Counted from the stretch's first letter, positions 42,751-54,542 are shown. The stretch: DNA of 64,000 bases from Mycobacterium basiliense (GCF_900292015.1 NZ_LR130759.1:682001-746000), one strand, 5' to 3'. Notes: generated from the sequence alone by a model not told the origin. Translations and numbers: made by a program.

Positions 42751-44013
42751 ATGAGCACTGTGGCGGCACCGCCGGTCCGCAACCCAACCTCCGGCCGGTC
42801 GTTGTTTGCCAGCAGGACGGCGGTTTTACTGGCGATCGCGCTGTCCGCTTTCACCATGCGTTCCGCCGTCACATCGATGACGCCCCTGCTGGCGAGGGTG
42901 GCCCACACGATGGGATTCGGTAGCACCGTCATCGGCGTCTTTGGGATGCTACCCACCGCGATGTTCGCCCTGGCCGGTTTCGCCGCGCCCCTAAGCCGCC
43001 GATTCGGGCTTGAACGCATGGCTCTGCTCAGCGTCTTGGCCACTGCCGTAGGTACCGCCGGCCGCGCAATGGCGTCCGACGTGGCCGAGCTGATGGCGTG
43101 CACGATACTTGCCCTCGTCGGCATGGGCATTGCCAACATTGTGATCCCACCACTGGTCAAGAAGTTCTTCAACGATCGCGTTGCCTTGATGAGCGCGGTC
43201 TACCTCGGCTGCCTCCAGCTCGGCACCGTCGTGCCGGCCGTCGTCGCAGTGCCGCTCGCCGACTCCTGTGGCTGGCGTGCGTCGCTCGCGGTCTGGGCCC
43301 TGATTCCCGCGGTTGCGCTTCTACCATGGATATCCGTCGTCGGCCGCCGCGACAACGACATCCGTGGTCAAAACGGAGGTCAAAACGGTGATCAAAATGC
43401 CCCGACGGGAAAAAGGATCGGGCCGATCTGGCGCTCGCCGATCGCCTGGGGCCTGACCTTCATGTTCAGCATGACATCGCTGATTACCTATGCGATGTTT
43501 GCCTGGCTTCCGGTGATAGCGACATCGTCCGGCGGCAGCGAGGCGCTCGGCGGCGCCATGGTTGCGACCTTCTCGTGCGTCGGGTTCCTCACCACACTCA
43601 TCACGCCGGAACTGTGCGCCAGAGTTTGCAACCCGTTTCCCGTTGTCGCCGCTTCGGCGTTGAGCTTTCTCGTCGGTTTCGCGGGATTGCTGTGGGCTCC
43701 GTTGACCGCTCCCATCGTCTGGGCGATCATTCTCGGGTTTGGCCCGAGCACCTTCCCGGCCGTGATGACCCTCATCAACCTGCGGTCACGCACCGAAACC
43801 GGTTCAGCGGCGCTATCCGGCTTCACCCAAGGGATGGGCTATCTGTTGGCCAGCCCGGGCGCGCTGATCTTCGGAATCCTTTACAACATCACCGGACGGT
43901 GGGAACTGTCCTTTGGGTTTCTCTTGGTTCCGCTCATCGCACTGCTGGTCGGCGGGTACCACGCCTGCAAGCCCCGCTATCTGGAAGACACGTTGGCGGG
44001 GCCGCCGCGGTGA
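42751..44013 (+). CDS. MFS permease of the CynX/NimT (cyanate/nitroimidazole) type
   Basis: 420 residues with about twelve membrane segments. Early motifs FTMRSAVTSMTPLLARV and GVFGMLPTAMFALAGFAAPL resemble CynX/NimT permeases. A long charged loop with Gln/Asn repeats (near residues 205-222, GQNGGQNGDQN) marks the centre. It exports or imports a small unknown anion or drug. Controlled by the divergent FadR-type gene on inference. The 170 bases 44014-44183 after it show no gene. Confidence 0.88.
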   Translation: MSTVAAPPVRNPTSGRSLFASRTAVLLAIALSAFTMRSAVTSMTPLLARVAHTMGFGSTVIGVFGMLPTAMFALAGFAAPLSRRFGLERMALLSVLATAVGTAGRAMASDVAELMACTILALVGMGIANIVIPPLVKKFFNDRVALMSAVYLGCLQLGTVVPAVVAVPLADSCGWRASLAVWALIPAVALLPWISVVGRRDNDIRGQNGGQNGDQNAPTGKRIGPIWRSPIAWGLTFMFSMTSLITYAMFAWLPVIATSSGGSEALGGAMVATFSCVGFLTTLITPELCARVCNPFPVVAASALSFLVGFAGLLWAPLTAPIVWAIILGFGPSTFPAVMTLINLRSRTETGSAALSGFTQGMGYLLASPGALIFGILYNITGRWELSFGFLLVPLIALLVGGYHACKPRYLEDTLAGPPR

Positions 44014-44183
44014 CTTCCCGGACTTTCCGGGCTTGGCCGCGACGGCCTTTCCGCGCGATACGCTGCGATGGTGCCGTGCGGTGGACAGTACCCAGGTAGT
44101 CGCTGGGTCGGTGTGTACCCGGCAGTGGCCGTGGGCCGGTGATTTGTGAGCAGGCTTCGGCTGAGACGGATTGAGGCGGCGCG

Positions 44184-44834
44184 ATGACGGCTCCGAAGCC
44201 CAGGGAAATAGCCATGTTCCCGCTCGAAACGGCGATCCTGCCGCAACAGGACTTGCCGTTGCGCATCTTTGAGCCGCGCTATGGCGCGCTGGTGCGCCAC
44301 TGTCTCGACGCCGGCGAACCTTTTGGAGTCGTGTTGATCGCACAGGGCCGCGAAGTGGGCGGCGGTGACGCGCGGTGTGATGTCGGGACGCTGGCCAGGA
44401 TCAGCGATTGCGTCGACCAGGGCGACGGGCACTATCTGCTGCGCTGCCGAACAGACGAGCGGATCCGGGTTTGCGACTGGCTGCCCGACGATCCCTACCC
44501 GCGGGCCACGGTGCAGATCTGGCCGGACGAACCGGGGGATCCGGTCACCCAGACACAGTTTCGCGAGATCGAAGACCGGGTGATGGCATTGTTCCAACGA
44601 ATCGCGAACGCCCGCGGGGTGCGGTTGTCGGGTCGCGATGTGTTGCTGGGCTACCAGTTGGGCGGCGACGGCGACGTGGACAAGTTGTTGTACACGTTGG
44701 CGTCTCGAGTCCCGATGGGTCCGGCCGATAGCTACGCTGTGCTGTCGGCACCGTCGGCTGCCGACCGGTTGGCGGCGCTGTGCGAGGCGGTGGACTCGGT
44801 CGCTGCGATGATCGAGTTCCAGCTGTCGGACTAG
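44184..44834 (+). CDS. LON substrate-binding-domain protein (Rv0434-like)
   Basis: 216 residues made of a single LON N-terminal domain: MFPLETAILPQQDLPLRIFE and PRYGALVRHCLDAG, GVVLIAQGREVGGGD, DVGTLARISDC and a helical end. No ATPase or protease part, as in other stand-alone LON-domain proteins. Function unknown; a protein-binding adaptor is the family guess. Convergent with the AAA ATPase gene, overlapping by four bases. Confidence 0.92.
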   Translation: MTAPKPREIAMFPLETAILPQQDLPLRIFEPRYGALVRHCLDAGEPFGVVLIAQGREVGGGDARCDVGTLARISDCVDQGDGHYLLRCRTDERIRVCDWLPDDPYPRATVQIWPDEPGDPVTQTQFREIEDRVMALFQRIANARGVRLSGRDVLLGYQLGGDGDVDKLLYTLASRVPMGPADSYAVLSAPSAADRLAALCEAVDSVAAMIEFQLSD

Positions 44835-47002
44835 CGGGCGCTGGCGAACGCACGCAACGAATCCACCTGCAGCGGATTCAACGAAGGTCGCACGGTTTCG
44901 CGCGCGGCGGCCAGGTCGGCGGCGGTGACGTCGGCGGCATCGATGGAACGGCGCATCGCGGTGAGCGCCGCCTCGCGCAGCAGGGCCACGCAGTCGGCGG
45001 CGCTGTAACCATCGAGCTCGCCGGCCACCTCATCCAAGTCGACGTCGTCACTGAGCGGGATCGACCGGCCGGCGGTGCGCAATATGTCACCACGCGCCGC
45101 GGCGTCGGGCGGTTCGACGAACACCAGACGTTCCAACCGACCCGGACGCAGCAGCGCCGGATCGATCAAGTCGGGTCGGTTTGTCGCACCCAGCACCACA
45201 ACGTCGCGCAACGGTTCGATGCCGTCGAGTTCGGTCAGCAGCGCGGCCACCACCCGGTCGCCCACGCCCGAGTCGAAGCTTTGACCACGCCGGGGCGCCA
45301 GCGCGTCGACCTCGTCGAGAAACACCAGCGAAGGAGCCGAATCTCGGGCTCTCCGGAACAACTCGCGAACGGCCTTCTCCGAGGAACCCACCCATTTGTC
45401 CATCAACTCCGAGCCTTTGACGGCGTGGACACTGAGCTGCCCGGTGCTGGCCAGCGCGCGGACCACGAACGTCTTGCCGCACCCGGGCGGGCCGTAGAGC
45501 AATACCCCCCGTGGCGGTTCGACACCCAACCGGGCGAAGGTGTCCGGGTGCTGCAACGGCCACAGCACCGACTCGGTCAGTGCCTGCTTGGCCGCGGCCA
45601 TGTCGCCGACATCATCGAGCGTGATGCTGCCGACGGCCACCTCTTCGCTGGCCGAGCGGGAAAGCGGCCGGATGACGGTCAACGCGCCGATCAAGTCCTC
45701 CTGGTCTAGCTTGGGGGGTTGCCCATCGGCGCTGGCTCGCGAGGCGGCCCGCAGCGCCGCCTCGCGAAGCAACGCAGCCAGATCAGCAACAACGAAACCC
45801 GGTGTACGGCTGGCAATCTCGTCGAGATCCAAGTCGCCAGCAGGCACCGGCTTCAGCAGCGCTTCCAGCAGTGCCTTGCGAGTGGCGGCGTCGGGCAGCG
45901 GCAAGCCCAGTTCCCGATCGCAAAGGTCGGGCGCACGTAGGCGCGGATCGATTTGGTCAGGCCGAGCGGTGGTGGCGATCAGCACCACGCCATCGCTGGC
46001 CACCGCCGTGCGCAGCTCACCGAGAATCAGCGTCGCCACCGGTTCTGCGGTCGCCGGCAGCAGGGCGTCGACATCGGTGATCAACAGCACCCCGCCGCCG
46101 CTACGGACCGATGTCACTGCCGAGGACACCGCTTTGAGCCGATCGTCGGCGGCTAGTGCCCCGACTTCCGGGCCGTCGAGCTCAACCAGCCGGCGGCCGG
46201 CGCAGACCGCGCGCACCAGGGTCGTCTTCCCGACTCCGGCCGGACCCGACACCAGCACGCCCAAGTTGGCGCCGGCCCCCAAGCTCTTGAGTAGGTGCGG
46301 TTCATCGAGGGCAAGCTTGAGCCATTCCGTGAGCTTCGCGGCTTGAGGTTGGGTGCCCTTTAGTTCTTCGACTTGGATCTCCGGGGTGGCGACACTGGCC
46401 TTTTCCGCAGCCGTCGAGGCGCGGTAGGGTACCCCGGCACCCCAAGTGACCAGTGTGTTCGGCTGCACGCTGACCGGTCCCTCGGGATCGACGCCGGTCA
46501 CGGTCAACAGCTCCGATGTCCAACTGATGCCCACCGCCGCCGCCAATGCCTGGCTGGCGGCCGAGGTGGAGGTGCCGGGCCCCAAGTCGCGTGGCAGCAG
46601 CGAAACCGCGTCGCCCACGGTCATCACCTTGCCCAGCAGGGCCTGGCGCAGCGTCACCGGCGACAGCGACTGGGTGGCCAGCGACGAGCCGCTCAGCGTC
46701 ACCGTTCGGGCGCCGCAGACCGTGACCGAGTCGACGAGCACCGCGGTTCCCTCTCGCAGCCCCGCGTTGGACAGGGTGACATCGTCGAGCAATATGGTGC
46801 CGACCGGGATTTGTAGGCTTGCCATGCCGGCCACCGTCGCGGTCGTGCGGGAGCCGGTCAGCGACACCGCATCCCACTCCCGGATGCCGAGGGCCGCTAT
46901 GGCGCTGGGGTGTAACCGGGCGACGCCGCGCCGCGAATCGACTGCTGAGGTGTTCAATCGGGCGGTCAGCGTAAGCCGCGGGGCCCCGGCTGGGTTGATC
47001 AC
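44831..47002 (-). CDS. CDC48/VCP-like double AAA+ ATPase (Rv0435c-like)
   Basis: 723 residues from GTG 47002, overlapping the pssA stop (GTGA). An N-terminal double-psi barrel region (LTLTARLNTSAVDSRRG) precedes two AAA modules. D1 has Walker A GPAGVGKTT, but its Walker B reads LLITDVDA, lacking the catalytic Glu. D2 has GPPGCGKTF, FLDEVDA, GATNRPDLIDPALLRPGRLE and DGYSAADCVALLREA and looks active. The family unfolds or remodels protein complexes. Translational coupling to phospholipid synthesis genes is conserved but unexplained. Confidence 0.94.
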   Translation of the reverse strand: MINPAGAPRLTLTARLNTSAVDSRRGVARLHPSAIAALGIREWDAVSLTGSRTTATVAGMASLQIPVGTILLDDVTLSNAGLREGTAVLVDSVTVCGARTVTLSGSSLATQSLSPVTLRQALLGKVMTVGDAVSLLPRDLGPGTSTSAASQALAAAVGISWTSELLTVTGVDPEGPVSVQPNTLVTWGAGVPYRASTAAEKASVATPEIQVEELKGTQPQAAKLTEWLKLALDEPHLLKSLGAGANLGVLVSGPAGVGKTTLVRAVCAGRRLVELDGPEVGALAADDRLKAVSSAVTSVRSGGGVLLITDVDALLPATAEPVATLILGELRTAVASDGVVLIATTARPDQIDPRLRAPDLCDRELGLPLPDAATRKALLEALLKPVPAGDLDLDEIASRTPGFVVADLAALLREAALRAASRASADGQPPKLDQEDLIGALTVIRPLSRSASEEVAVGSITLDDVGDMAAAKQALTESVLWPLQHPDTFARLGVEPPRGVLLYGPPGCGKTFVVRALASTGQLSVHAVKGSELMDKWVGSSEKAVRELFRRARDSAPSLVFLDEVDALAPRRGQSFDSGVGDRVVAALLTELDGIEPLRDVVVLGATNRPDLIDPALLRPGRLERLVFVEPPDAAARGDILRTAGRSIPLSDDVDLDEVAGELDGYSAADCVALLREAALTAMRRSIDAADVTAADLAAARETVRPSLNPLQVDSLRAFASAR

Positions 47003-47874
47003 AACCGCCCGCCGGGCTTGCGCAGCCCCAGCCGTGCCACCGAACGACGAGCCACCGACCGCCGGCTCGGCTGCGCTCGGCGAATTGCGCGCCGCACGGC
47101 ACGCCGCTGCTTGGGCTTGTCGTCCCACACCTCGGGATGCGCGGCCAGCCAGCGCTGGCTACGCACCGCAAACGGAATATGGCACACGTAGGCGATGATG
47201 ATCACCCAGATCAAGATGTAGGGAGCCAGGACCGCGGCTGCCGCGAAAATCGCCAGCACGGCCAGCAACGCGGACGCGTATTTGGGTGGCACCGCCACGG
47301 CATGCATCTTCTTCATCGGAATCGCACTGACCATCAGTATCGAGGTCCCGGTGACCCAGAAGGACAGGAACCACACCGACGTCCACCAGCCCTCGCCGAA
47401 CTGCATTTTCAGGGCCAGTAGACCGATCATGGAGACCGCACCGGCGGGGGCGGGCATTCCGACGAAGAATTCACGCGTGTAGGAGGGCTGGGTTCCGTCG
47501 TCCTGCAGCGCGTTGTAGCGAGCCAGTCGGAGCACGACGCACACCGCATAGAGCAGCACCACGACCCAACCGACCTGCCATTTCGACAGCATTGAAACGT
47601 AGAGCACCAGCGCGGGTGTCACGCCGAAGTTCACCGCGTCGGCCAATGAGTCGATTTCCGCGCCCATTCGTGACTGTGCGTCCAGGATGCGCGCCACCCG
47701 ACCGTCCAGGCCATCGAGGATGGCCGCCGCGGCAATCAGGGCCATGGCGGGTATCGGCTGGTGCTCCAGCGCGAACTTGATCGACGTCATTCCCGCGCAG
47801 ATGGAAAGCACCGTCATCGCGCTCGGAAGTATCTGCAGGTTCACCGCTCGCCGGCCCCGAGGCTTGGTCGTCAT
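46999..47874 (-). CDS. pssA: CDP-diacylglycerol-serine O-phosphatidyltransferase
   Basis: 291 residues. A membrane enzyme making phosphatidylserine. The CDP-alcohol phosphotransferase signature is present ([12 protein letters not shown] followed by [10 protein letters not shown]), with about eight membrane segments and a basic C-terminal tail ([16 protein letters not shown]). ATG 47874 overlaps the psd stop (ATGA). Confidence 0.95.
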   Translation of the reverse strand: MTTKPRGRRAVNLQILPSAMTVLSICAGMTSIKFALEHQPIPAMALIAAAAILDGLDGRVARILDAQSRMGAEIDSLADAVNFGVTPALVLYVSMLSKWQVGWVVVLLYAVCVVLRLARYNALQDDGTQPSYTREFFVGMPAPAGAVSMIGLLALKMQFGEGWWTSVWFLSFWVTGTSILMVSAIPMKKMHAVAVPPKYASALLAVLAIFAAAAVLAPYILIWVIIIAYVCHIPFAVRSQRWLAAHPEVWDDKPKQRRAVRRAIRRAQPSRRSVARRSVARLGLRKPGGRL

Positions 47875-48617
47875 GGCAGGTCAGCCAGCACGGTCTCGCC
47901 GGCGATTGCCCGCTGGCCGACTCTGACCACCGGCTCGGTGCCCGGTGGGAGATAGGTGTCCAGCCGCGAGCCGAATCGGATCAGACCGTAGGTGTCACCG
48001 ATCGAGAGCTTGTCGCCGACGTGCGCCTCGCAGACGATGCGGCGCGCCACCAGCCCGGCGATCTGCACGGCAACCACCTCCGTGCCGCTGGTCGTGCGGA
48101 TGCGCACGCTGGTGCGCTCGTTGTCGTCGCTCGCCGCCGGCAAGTCGGCGGATCCGAACCGACCGGGGCGATGTTGTACGGCGACCACCTCCCCGCTCAC
48201 CGGCGCGCGCTGGACGTGAGCGTCGAACACCGACAGGAAGATGCTCACCCGGGGTAGCGGTGTGTCGCCCATGCTGAGTTCGGCGGGCGGTGCCGCGGCG
48301 TCGATCACGCAGACGACTCCGTCGGCGGGCGCGACGATGGCGCCGGGCCGACTGGGTGGGACCCGTGGGGGATGACGGAAGAAGCCCGCGCAGGCCGCCG
48401 CCGTGAGCAAGCCCGCCCCGCGTATCCAACGCAGGCTGCGTCCGGTCGCGGCCTGGCCCAGAACCCCGGCCGAGGCCACGGCGAGGCCTGCGGAGATGAA
48501 CGGGCGTCCGGCGGGGTGGACCGGCGGGATGGTGGAGCGAATCAGCGCCAGCAGGTGTTGCGGGCTAAGAGTCGGTGCCGCGGAGGACGGGCCGTCGAGG
48601 CGGGGGCGTCGTGCCAC
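47871..48617 (-). CDS. psd: Phosphatidylserine decarboxylase proenzyme
   Basis: 248 residues. Converts phosphatidylserine to phosphatidylethanolamine. The FGS self-cleavage site near the C-terminus ([15 protein letters not shown]) generates the pyruvoyl group; [12 protein letters not shown] and [20 protein letters not shown] are family motifs. N-terminal membrane segments anchor it. Unusual that psd precedes pssA in the order psd-pssA-AAA ATPase, but this is the mycobacterial norm. Confidence 0.95.
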   Translation of the reverse strand: MARRPRLDGPSSAAPTLSPQHLLALIRSTIPPVHPAGRPFISAGLAVASAGVLGQAATGRSLRWIRGAGLLTAAACAGFFRHPPRVPPSRPGAIVAPADGVVCVIDAAAPPAELSMGDTPLPRVSIFLSVFDAHVQRAPVSGEVVAVQHRPGRFGSADLPAASDDNERTSVRIRTTSGTEVVAVQIAGLVARRIVCEAHVGDKLSIGDTYGLIRFGSRLDTYLPPGTEPVVRVGQRAIAGETVLADLP

Positions 48618-48742
48618 GCGGTCATCTTACGGAAGGCGGGAATCCGATGTGTCACGGCAATCCACTCGGTCGGACCTCCCGGCCGAATTGCGCCGCTATG
48701 GCGGTTGCAGGAAGCGACGGTCGGCGCGCCCACGATGGGGAG

Positions 48743-49948
48743 TCAGGTCAGATCCCATACCAGCAGCTCGGTTCCGGCCGCCACTTCCTCCACGTGCTCC
48801 GGGATTTCCAGCAGTGCGTTGGCTGAAGCCAGCCAACGCAGATGGTGTGATGCCGGCGGGCCGTAACTGGTGACGTGCCCGGTGCTGGAGTCGAGTATTG
48901 CGCGCCGGAACTGCCGCTTGCCGCGCGGCGATGTGACCGTCTCGGTGAGCACTGCGGCCCGCAGTGGACGCTGGGGATCCGGAAACCCCATCGCCCTGCG
49001 CAGCGCGGGTCGGATGAACACTTCGAAGGACACCAGTGCGCTGACGGGGTTGCCCGGCAGGGTGACGATCGGCGTGCCCGAGACGTGACCGAGGCCCTGC
49101 GGCATTCCCGGCTGCATCGCCACCTTGACGAATTCGACGCCCTGGGCACCCTCGCGGCCGAAAGCGTCTTTGACGACCTCATAGGCGCCCGCACTGACGC
49201 CGCCTGTGGTGACGATCAGGTCGGCGTCGCTGGCATATTTCTCCAGGAGCGCGCGAAACTGCGCGACGTCGTCTCCGGCGGTGCCGGTGGCCACCACGAC
49301 AGCGCCCGTCTCGCGGACCGCGGCGGCCAGCATGACCGAGTTGGATTCGTAGATATGTCCCGGCTGAAGCGGGGTGCCCGGCGAGACCAACTCCGACCCG
49401 GTGGAGATCACCAGCACGCGCTGGGGCGGAATCACGGTCAGCTCGGATTGTCCCAGGGCGGCGGCCAAACCCAGTGCTGCCGGTGTCACCCGCTGGCCGG
49501 CTTGTAGGACGGTGGTGCCCGCCGCGACGTCTTCGCCCGCGCGGCGGATGTGCTTGCCGGCAGTGGCATGCTGGCGAATCTGCACCGACCCCAGGCCGCC
49601 GTCGGTGGCCTCCACCGGCACGATGGCGGTCGCGCCGGTCGGCACCGGCGCCCCGGTCATGATGCGGTGCGCGGTTCCCGGCTGCAGGGTCAACGTGTCG
49701 ATGCGTCCTGAGGGAATGTCCTCGGTCACCGGCAGCACCACCGGATGTTCCGGCGTCGCCGGTGCGGTGTCCTCGGCGCGCACCGCGTACCCGTCCATTG
49801 CGGAGTTGTCGAACACCGGCAACGAGAGCCGGGCGACCACATCATCGGCCAGTACCAGGCCTTGTGCGTCGGTGAGCGACACCGTCGCCGCGGGACGCGC
49901 CCGAATCGTCTGCCCTACGACCCGCTGGTGCTCATCGACCGACCGCAT
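48743..49948 (-). CDS. moeA2: Molybdopterin molybdenumtransferase MoeA2
   Basis: 401 residues from ATG 49948 (MRSVDEHQRVV), matching the known MoeA2 start; an ATG eight codons earlier is less likely. Motifs: LPVFDNSAMDGYAVRAEDT, RIMTGAPVPTGATAIVP, RRAGEDVAAGTTVL, VISTGSELVSPGTPL, VTTGGVSAGAYEVVKD and TLPGNPVSALVSFEVF. It inserts molybdate into adenylylated molybdopterin. A 125-base gap separates it from psd; no gene there. Confidence 0.95.
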   Translation of the reverse strand: MRSVDEHQRVVGQTIRARPAATVSLTDAQGLVLADDVVARLSLPVFDNSAMDGYAVRAEDTAPATPEHPVVLPVTEDIPSGRIDTLTLQPGTAHRIMTGAPVPTGATAIVPVEATDGGLGSVQIRQHATAGKHIRRAGEDVAAGTTVLQAGQRVTPAALGLAAALGQSELTVIPPQRVLVISTGSELVSPGTPLQPGHIYESNSVMLAAAVRETGAVVVATGTAGDDVAQFRALLEKYASDADLIVTTGGVSAGAYEVVKDAFGREGAQGVEFVKVAMQPGMPQGLGHVSGTPIVTLPGNPVSALVSFEVFIRPALRRAMGFPDPQRPLRAAVLTETVTSPRGKRQFRRAILDSSTGHVTSYGPPASHHLRWLASANALLEIPEHVEEVAAGTELLVWDLT

Positions 49949-50051
49949 GCGGCCATTATCGGTCCCGGCCATTTGGCGCCTTGACGTGGCCGCGTGCCGG
50001 GCGTGGCCGCGGTGGGGTGCCCCAGGTGGAAGACTGGCGCCCGCAGCAAAA

Positions 50052-50546
50052 TTACTGAACCCAGTAGTTGTCGTGGCGGATGAAAAACTCGCTGCGCTCC
50101 TCGTCGGTCATGTCGCCCAGGCCCGCCAAACCTTCGAAATAAGCTTCACGGGGTCCGCCAGGAGCGAACAGGATCAAGATCGATGCCGGCTCGTCGGCGT
50201 CGTTACGGAAACCGTGCACGCCACCGGGCGGAACGTAGAGGTAGTCACCGGCGGATGCGTGCACCCAGTCCCGGCCGTCATGCATGCGCATCGTTCCGGA
50301 CAAGATGAAGAACGACTCGGACATCGTCTTGTGGAAGTGCGGACCGGGCCCGCCGCCAGCTGGGGCGATATCTACCCGGAACAAGCCGAAGTCGCCGTCT
50401 GTAGAGGCCTGGGTGGCCAGGTAGCGGTATTTGGTGCCGCCTAGCTCGTAGTCCGGCGGTTCATCCGCGTGTTTGAGCCGTGCACTGACTTCTCCTTCGT
50501 CGCCGGAGTAGCGGGACGGCGGGTAGGGCGGCAGCGCAAGCGACAT
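50052..50546 (-). CDS. Cupin-domain protein
   Basis: 164 residues from ATG 50546 (MSLALPPYPPSRY); the longer frame to 50747 crosses the groEL2 operators. A single cupin barrel with both metal motifs: GPGPHFHKTMSESFFILSG (His-X-His, Glu) and GDYLYVPPGGVHGFRN (His). The C-terminal helix carries FIRHDNYWVQ. Likely a metal-dependent dioxygenase, isomerase or binding protein; substrate unknown. It stands where M. tuberculosis has Rv0439c and diverges from groEL2 across the CIRCE sites. Confidence 0.9.
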   Translation of the reverse strand: MSLALPPYPPSRYSGDEGEVSARLKHADEPPDYELGGTKYRYLATQASTDGDFGLFRVDIAPAGGGPGPHFHKTMSESFFILSGTMRMHDGRDWVHASAGDYLYVPPGGVHGFRNDADEPASILILFAPGGPREAYFEGLAGLGDMTDEERSEFFIRHDNYWVQ

Positions 50547-50606
50547 CAATCCAGTCTGCCGCAGCCCCTGGCTTACCGGTGGTCTTGGTCCCGCGGGCGG
50601 GGTGTC

Positions 50607-50633
50607 CTTGCACTCGGCATAGGCGAGTGCTAA
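50607..50633. promoter_or_regulatory. CIRCE element 1 (HrcA operator)
   Basis: CTTGCACTC, nine-base spacer, GAGTGCTAA: the 9-9-9 CIRCE inverted repeat that HrcA binds to repress chaperonin genes. Near-consensus left arm, perfect right arm. It lies between the divergent cupin and groEL2 starts. Confidence 0.93.
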
Positions 50634-50641
50634 GAATGACT

Positions 50642-50668
50642 TTGGCACTCGCGACCCGCGAGTGCTAG
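50642..50668. promoter_or_regulatory. CIRCE element 2 (HrcA operator)
   Basis: TTGGCACTC, nine-base spacer, GAGTGCTAG, 35 bases on centre from the first element. Tandem CIRCE sites are typical of actinobacterial groEL genes. Confidence 0.92.
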
Positions 50669-50732
50669 GTCGGGACGGTGAGGCCAACTTTGGTCGTCCG
50701 TCGCGGGCACTGCACCCGGCCAGCGTAAGTAA

Positions 50733-52418
<1,686 letters not shown>

Positions 52419-52430
52419 GAAGTTCAGCGG

Positions 52431-52472
52431 AAAAGCCCGGTCCCTCGAAAGCTCTGCGGGACCGGGCTTTTT
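52431..52472 (+). terminator. Rho-independent terminator of groEL2
   Basis: AAAAGCCCGGTCCC pairs with GGGACCGGGCTTTTT across a 13-base loop, ending in T5. It lies 12 bases after the groEL2 stop. The A-rich 5' side means it can also serve the convergent gene ending at 52485. Confidence 0.95.
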
Positions 52473-52484
52473 CGCGCCCGGATA

Positions 52485-52910
52485 CTAAGGTTGGCTGAGC
52501 ACCACGCAGTCGTGCAGACAGCCCTTGGCGGCGGCGGGCGCGTCGGCGTTGCGATGCAGCAACGCGCGGCCGGGCACCACGGCGCAGCGCGCGGCGCCGG
52601 CGTCGGCCTCGGATAACTCCGCCCGGCCGTCGACGATCAACGAATAGCCGCCCGGCTCCGGCGGGGGCCACAACACCGTGACGTCACGGTGCTGAGCCAC
52701 GTTTGTGCAGGTGTGCCCGCCGATCAGCCCGATGTCGACAATTGCGCGTGGCCCGTCGGGGCCGTCAGGAAGCTCACGCAGCACCGGTTCAACGGCCACC
52801 GTGTGCACGTGATGGTCGTCATCGACAGTGATCAGGTAGCCGAACGGGTAGTCGGCTAAGGCGGCGGCTAATCGCGCGAGATCGACCTTTTTGGCCTTCT
52901 TGGCACCCAC
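52485..52910 (-). CDS. Pyridoxamine-oxidase-like protein (Rv0441c-like)
   Basis: 141 residues. A split-barrel flavin-reductase-like pattern: [41 protein letters not shown] and [12 protein letters not shown]. This is the fold of F420/FMN-binding PNPOx proteins, but key cofactor residues cannot be confirmed by eye. The N-terminus is Lys-rich. Convergent with groEL2. Confidence 0.8.
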   Translation of the reverse strand: MGAKKAKKVDLARLAAALADYPFGYLITVDDDHHVHTVAVEPVLRELPDGPDGPRAIVDIGLIGGHTCTNVAQHRDVTVLWPPPEPGGYSLIVDGRAELSEADAGAARCAVVPGRALLHRNADAPAAAKGCLHDCVVLSQP

Positions 52911-52951
52911 AAATTCGAGGATAGGCCCCCGGTGTGGCGACCGGGTGGGGC

Positions 52952-54448
52952 CTACTCCGACCGCAACGGCAGCTTGAGGCCCGGGTCAGGTTCACCGGTC
53001 TCGCGGTCGGGGTAGAAGGTCGACTTGGGGATGCCTGAACCGGCGGCATCCGGGTTGCCGATGCCCGGTTCACGGCCAGGGGCGCTGCGCGAAATTGTGT
53101 CGCTGCCGGAGTTGAAGGCGCCCGGGTATCCGGCGGTGGCGTTCCGCAGGCCTGCAACGGCCGCGGGGCTGTTGGCTGCAGCGGTGCTATTGAGGTTGGC
53201 GGTTCCGGTGTCGAATCGGGCGGCCGGGGCGGCGGCGGCCGGAGCCGCGGCGGCCGGGGTCGTCGCGGTCGGGGTGTACGGGCTGGCCAACGCTGGATTC
53301 AGGCCACCGGTGTGCGCAGCGGCGGAGCTGAGCAGGCTCGACGATAACGTTGCGGTGCCACCGGTGGCGTAGCTGGCGGTGGCGGCCAAGCTTGCGCCCG
53401 TGGTGGCCGAGGTAGCCATGGCGCCGCTTTGCATCCCCGACGACCACATGCTGCTGCTCATGAAGCCGGCGTTGCCGAAACCGGTGTTGTCGCTGCCCGA
53501 GTTGAGCAGGCCGCTATTGAGGGCCCCGGAGTTGCCGACGCCCAGGTTCCCGGTGCCGGAGTTGAAAAAGCCGACGTTGCCGGTGCCTGAGTTGCCGAAG
53601 CCGACGTTGCCATTACCCGAGTTGAAGCCACCGAAGCCGAATTTGTGATCGCCGGTCAGTCCGAACCCGAAGTCCCCATTACCGCTGTTGGCGAACCCGA
53701 CGTTGTTGTTGCCCAGGTTGCCCATGCCGAGGTTGTTGCTGCCGGTGTTGCCGACGCCCAGGTTGTTGCTGCCGCTATTGCCGCTGCCGAGGTTGTTGCT
53801 GCCGGTGTTGCCGCTGCCCCAGTTGTTGTTGCCGACGTTGTTGTTGCCGACGTTCCCGCTGCCGCTGTTGCCGAAGCCCAGGTTGATCTGGCCGTTCTTG
53901 CCGATGTCGATGCCAAGATTCCGCAGGACTTGTTGCCAGGGCGCCAGTTGCGCGGCCGCGGCCGACGCGTCGAAGTGGTAACCGGCCATCGCAGCCACGT
54001 CCAAGGCCCACATCTGCTCGTACGCGGCCTCGATGTCCATGATCGCCGGGGTGTTAAACCCCAACCAGTTAGTGGCGGCCAGCACCTGCATTAATCCGCG
54101 GTTGGCCGCGACCACCGCAGGCTGCACCGTGGCCGCCAGCGCCGCCTCGAACGCGGCAGCCGTGGCGGCGGCCTGCGCGGCCGCTTGCTCCGCCTGCGCG
54201 GCGGCCGCGCCGAGCCACGCCATGTACTGGGTTGCGACGGCCATCATCGCCGCCGCGGATGGTCCCAGCCAGGAACCACTGGTCAGCTCGGAGGTCACCG
54301 AGCTGAAAGACGCTACCGACGACGCCAATTCCTCGGCCAAAGCCCCCCATGCCGCGGCCGCGGCAAGGAGCGGCCCCGCTCCGGGACCGGCGAACATTTG
54401 TGCCGAATTAATCTCTGGCGGCAACCACGCGAAATGCGGGTTTGTCAC
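52952..54448 (-). CDS. PPE10: PPE-MPTR family protein, PPE10
   Basis: 498 residues. A PPE domain of about 180 residues ([18 protein letters not shown], with the PPE motif and the helical WxG-like SGSWLGPSA) is followed by NxGxGNxG pentapeptide (MPTR) repeats such as [18 protein letters not shown], then a Ala/Pro-rich C-terminal 130 residues. Position next to Rv0441c and groEL2 matches PPE10. ESX-5 secretes this class; PPE10 has been linked to capsule integrity in M. marinum (from memory). It lies 94 bases downstream of the D-aminoacylase-like gene on the same strand. Confidence 0.93.
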   Translation of the reverse strand: MTNPHFAWLPPEINSAQMFAGPGAGPLLAAAAAWGALAEELASSVASFSSVTSELTSGSWLGPSAAAMMAVATQYMAWLGAAAAQAEQAAAQAAATAAAFEAALAATVQPAVVAANRGLMQVLAATNWLGFNTPAIMDIEAAYEQMWALDVAAMAGYHFDASAAAAQLAPWQQVLRNLGIDIGKNGQINLGFGNSGSGNVGNNNVGNNNWGSGNTGSNNLGSGNSGSNNLGVGNTGSNNLGMGNLGNNNVGFANSGNGDFGFGLTGDHKFGFGGFNSGNGNVGFGNSGTGNVGFFNSGTGNLGVGNSGALNSGLLNSGSDNTGFGNAGFMSSSMWSSGMQSGAMATSATTGASLAATASYATGGTATLSSSLLSSAAAHTGGLNPALASPYTPTATTPAAAAPAAAAPAARFDTGTANLNSTAAANSPAAVAGLRNATAGYPGAFNSGSDTISRSAPGREPGIGNPDAAGSGIPKSTFYPDRETGEPDPGLKLPLRSE

Positions 54449-54542
54449 CAGCTCAAACTACCCGCCAGCGCCCGTTAAAGTGGCGGTATCGGCATCGGAA
54501 ACCTGCGTATCGGTAGCCGGTCCACAGGAAGTCCCAAGTCGT

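Noticed and set aside
44014..44183. Possible small gene between permease and LON-domain gene
   Set aside because: Only short shadow frames; no start with a ribosome site.
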